A stretch of DNA of 27,170 bases from Paulinella micropora (Eukaryota > Cercozoa > Imbricatea > Euglyphida). The position numbers and the translations under genes were made by a program. Positions 24,628 through 27,170 of this stretch are shown piece after piece. A model generated the notes under the pieces. That model worked only from the letters and a program-made list of their open reading frames with translations. It was not told the origin of the DNA and did not search any database. Location of the stretch: NCBI GenBank assembly GCA_009731375.1, contig BJOX01000099.1, positions 724,081 to 751,250 of the forward strand, read 5' to 3'. Positions within the stretch are counted from its first letter, which is position 1. Each line of letters begins with the position of its first letter.

Positions 24628-27170
24628 ATGAGCTCCTTATTACAGCCCAACCCCCTACCCCTGGAACACCTACCAGAACAGACTCAACCCAATTGCAACA
24701 ATGCACCACACCCACCAGCACAAATCATACACCCACACCTCACATCTCTTCCCCCCAAGGTAAACAAACACTTCTCTATATATCATACGAATATCCGTGG
24801 TATAACAGGAAGCCACCAAACCCTACTTAACCATCTATCCAACCCTGACTGCACTCACTTCATCCCAGACATTATATCACTTACGGAATCAAAAATAACA
24901 CCAGGTACACCACACACTCACTTCCCAATCCCAACATACACATCCTATCATACCACAGATGTGTCGGTCTACTATAAAAACGATATGCACATCACAATCT
25001 CTGAATCTAAAATCTCAAAAGCCTCTGGCGTAATCATGCAGATACACAGCACAGAACATAAAAATAATCCAATCCACACCATATTCCATATCTACAAAAG
25101 ACCACTCTCACAATCCTACGACTGCGCTTTCTTCCAAGAGCTCCAAAACTACATGCAAGGTATCCTCTCTGCCTCCCCACACACGAGCATCACGATTGTT
25201 GGTGACCTTAACCTTGATCTCTTGCGCCCTACAAAACAGGTATGTGACTTCCTTGCAATCAACAACCTCTTCACCACAATCAAAAATCCCACCCGCAAAG
25301 CAAAGAGCCATACATTGCTTGATGTTATATTAACGACACTCACCTGCGATATCACATCTGATGTCTTACCTACATGCATCTCTGATCACCATCCCATCTA
25401 TGCTATCTTTCACACCCCAATCACACATAAGAAAAATAATAATAAAATCCTAAGAAATAAGAGATATGAAGACAAGAAGGAAATAATAACAGAAGAAATA
25501 ATTTATGAACTTAAGCAAGTTCTTGACCCAGAACTAAATAACGATACTCCTAATAATTATATAAATAAAATACATACAGCTATTAAGGCAGTGGTAGAAA
25601 AATATGAAAAGCGTGTAAAGAAACGAAAATGGTAACCATGGTGCAATAATGAAATTAGAGCCATGATTAAGAAACAAAGAGAACTGTATGAAATAAAAAT
25701 AGCATGCCCAGTTAAAAGTAATAGAACTAAGTATAATAAGCATAGAAATGAAACTAATAGAGAGATTAAGAAAGCTAAGAAAGCATACATGACTACCTTA
25801 ATGGAAAAACTAAGTCACGATCCAAAAAAACGTATGAATGCGTTGAGAAAGCTGATCCCACAGACACAAGGTCTGAAGACCTCGCCCACCCAACTCCGCG
25901 TAGATGATAAGGTAATCACCGACCCCAAAGGTATTGCCAATGCACTCAACAGACACTACACGACGGTCGGCTCCAAGGTCAGTGCCCAAATCCCCCAAGA
26001 ACATAAAGTCAGAGAAGAGGAAATAGACCTAACACAGAGAAAACTGCCTCCCTTTACACTCAAACGCATTTTGCAGGATGATGTAGTTGATACACTGAAA
26101 GCAATTAACAGAAACAAAGCAGAAGATATAAACAAAATAAAACCAGCCATCATGCAAGACCTTACAAAGTACATTGCCCCGATATTAACAACGCTCTTTA
26201 ATAAAGCTATAGAACATAACCAATACCCTGATGCACTAAAAATAACTAAAGTTATTGAAATATATAAAGCTAAAGATAGAACGAATTACAGACCTATCTC
26301 GCTACTGCCGATTATTGCTAAGGTCTTTGACACTATACTCAACAAGCAACTGATGGCCCACCTTACCAGGTACGACATCCTCTCCCGAACTCAATACGCC
26401 TTCCGACCACACTCGAACACAACAATCACTACACAAACCATCTTAAATCACATCCAAAACCTCAAAGGCCCAGGAAGGTATGTACTTGCTCTATTTATTG
26501 ACCTATCGAAAGCCTATGACACTATAGATCATGAAACACTGATCCATAAACTACGAAATAATATAAATTTTAGCGATAACACCACTACCTTTTTTAAATC
26601 ATACCTCACAAAACGATACCAAACAGTATTTACCCAATATGCTCGTTCTTATCCACGCAAGATCACACATGGGATCCCGCAAGGTAGCACACTCTCAACA
26701 ACGCTCTTCATTCTATACATCAATGATATTATACTTTCACTAACACACGGGACAGTCTTTGCATACGCAGATGACACCACACTTATCATTGCTGCTAAGA
26801 ATAAAGAACAACTCCAAGAGCAAGCACAAACTGATACAACGAACCTTGTCCACTATTTCTACAGACATAACCTAGTACCCAACCCCACCAAAACCACCTA
26901 CACTATCTTCCACAAGCACGAACAGAAGGTGCAGCTCGACTTGACTATCGACGGCAAGAGGCTCCAACAAGAACGAAAGGTAAAAGTATTAGGTACAATC
27001 ATCCAAAGCGACCTGTCATTCCGTGAACATATACAATCTATTATATTCCGCCTTCAACCATTCGTCCAAATGTTTCGTTATGTGAACAGCCTACTTCCCA
27101 CTCACATCCTCCTCCAACTTTACTATGCACATGTATACCCCCTACTTATGTATGGTATCTCTATATGGGG
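24628..27170 (+). pseudogene. LINE ORF2: endonuclease-reverse transcriptase, one in-frame stop, partial
   Basis: From ATG 24628 the frame runs 335 codons to TAA at 25633-25635, then stays open to the window end. The endonuclease domain shows YHTNIRGI, SLTESKI, YKRPLSQ, GDLNLDLL, LLDVIL and ISDHHPI. The stop falls in the linker just before PWCNNEIRAMIKKQRELY, a conserved block between the endonuclease and reverse transcriptase, so both sides belong to one protein. The reverse transcriptase has NYRPISLLP, QYAFRPHSNT, ALFIDLSKAYDTIDH, HGIPQGSTLS and FAYADDTTL. The single stop makes this copy inactive unless read through or miscalled. The window ends in the thumb region (YPLLMYGISIWG). Confidence 0.88.

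Larger units (their letters stand above)
23476..27170 (+). mobile_element. Non-LTR retrotransposon (LINE), 3' end beyond window
   Basis: ORF1 (23476-24624) and ORF2 (24628 onward) encode a coiled-coil/RNA-binding protein and an endonuclease-reverse transcriptase. The apurinic-type endonuclease and YADD reverse transcriptase point to the CR1/L2/Jockey-like assemblage. The 5' limit is unclear and the 3' end is outside the window. Confidence 0.88.

Overview
The window looks like eukaryotic nuclear DNA. The flanks carry microsatellites, a foldback repeat array and a LINE-type retrotransposon. Between them, at about 1973-22403, sits one ~20.4 kb Polinton/Maverick-class element (an endogenous, adintovirus- or polinton-like viral genome). 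I base this on ~130 bp terminal inverted repeats (TIRs), a retroviral-type integrase, a protein-primed family B DNA polymerase, an FtsK/HerA-type packaging ATPase, an adenain-like cysteine protease, and adjacent penton-like and major capsid protein genes. The host cannot be named from this sequence; a metazoan or other microsatellite-rich eukaryote is likely. Layout: 1-1966 left flank, with (ATCT)n/(CT)n tracts, a palindromic TTGAAATTTCAA foldback array and a 14-bp-arm hairpin. 1973-2110 left TIR. 2333-5275 is mostly a leftward block: a coiled-coil gene, a small rightward gene, the integrase, a small F-box/Cys-cluster gene and a charged basic/acidic gene. 5276-5387 is a divergent AT-rich promoter region. 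5388-17578 is a long rightward virion block: a huge phage-like tail-fibre gene, a small membrane protein, a beta-rich protein, ATPase, a small basic core-like protein, a coiled-coil/proline-rich protein, protease, penton-like protein, major capsid protein, a spike-like protein and a DUF3223+HNH-like gene. 17570-18064 holds two tandem leftward FGKYKG (DUF3820-like) genes. 18130-18819 is a rightward lipase. 18821-21739 is the leftward DNA polymerase. 22000-22206 is a small leftward coiled-coil gene. 22278-22403 is the right TIR. 22404-27170 is the right flank with a (TAG)n tract and LINE ORF1 and ORF2, the latter running off the window. How the genes fit: polymerase and TIRs would replicate the linear genome by protein priming; integrase inserts it; ATPase, protease, the two capsid proteins, small basic protein, spike and fibre would build and fill an icosahedral virion; the lipase may act during entry or exit. 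Twelve of about twenty-one genes carry in-frame stops or frameshifts, including integrase, ATPase, major capsid protein, polymerase and fibre, so this copy appears defective. Protease, penton-like protein, spike, lipase and several small genes remain open. The least expected signals are: (a) a shared 5' leader ending in a hairpin whose arms change in a mostly compensatory way right at the start codon of three virion genes; (b) a recurrent TAATATACGA-type motif abutting start codons; (c) a nested hairpin plus triple 11-bp repeats inside both TIRs; (d) a 15-unit fibre repeat with two unit lengths fused to a discoidin-like domain and an S74 self-cleaving chaperone; (e) DUF3223-HNH and duplicated DUF3820-like cargo genes.
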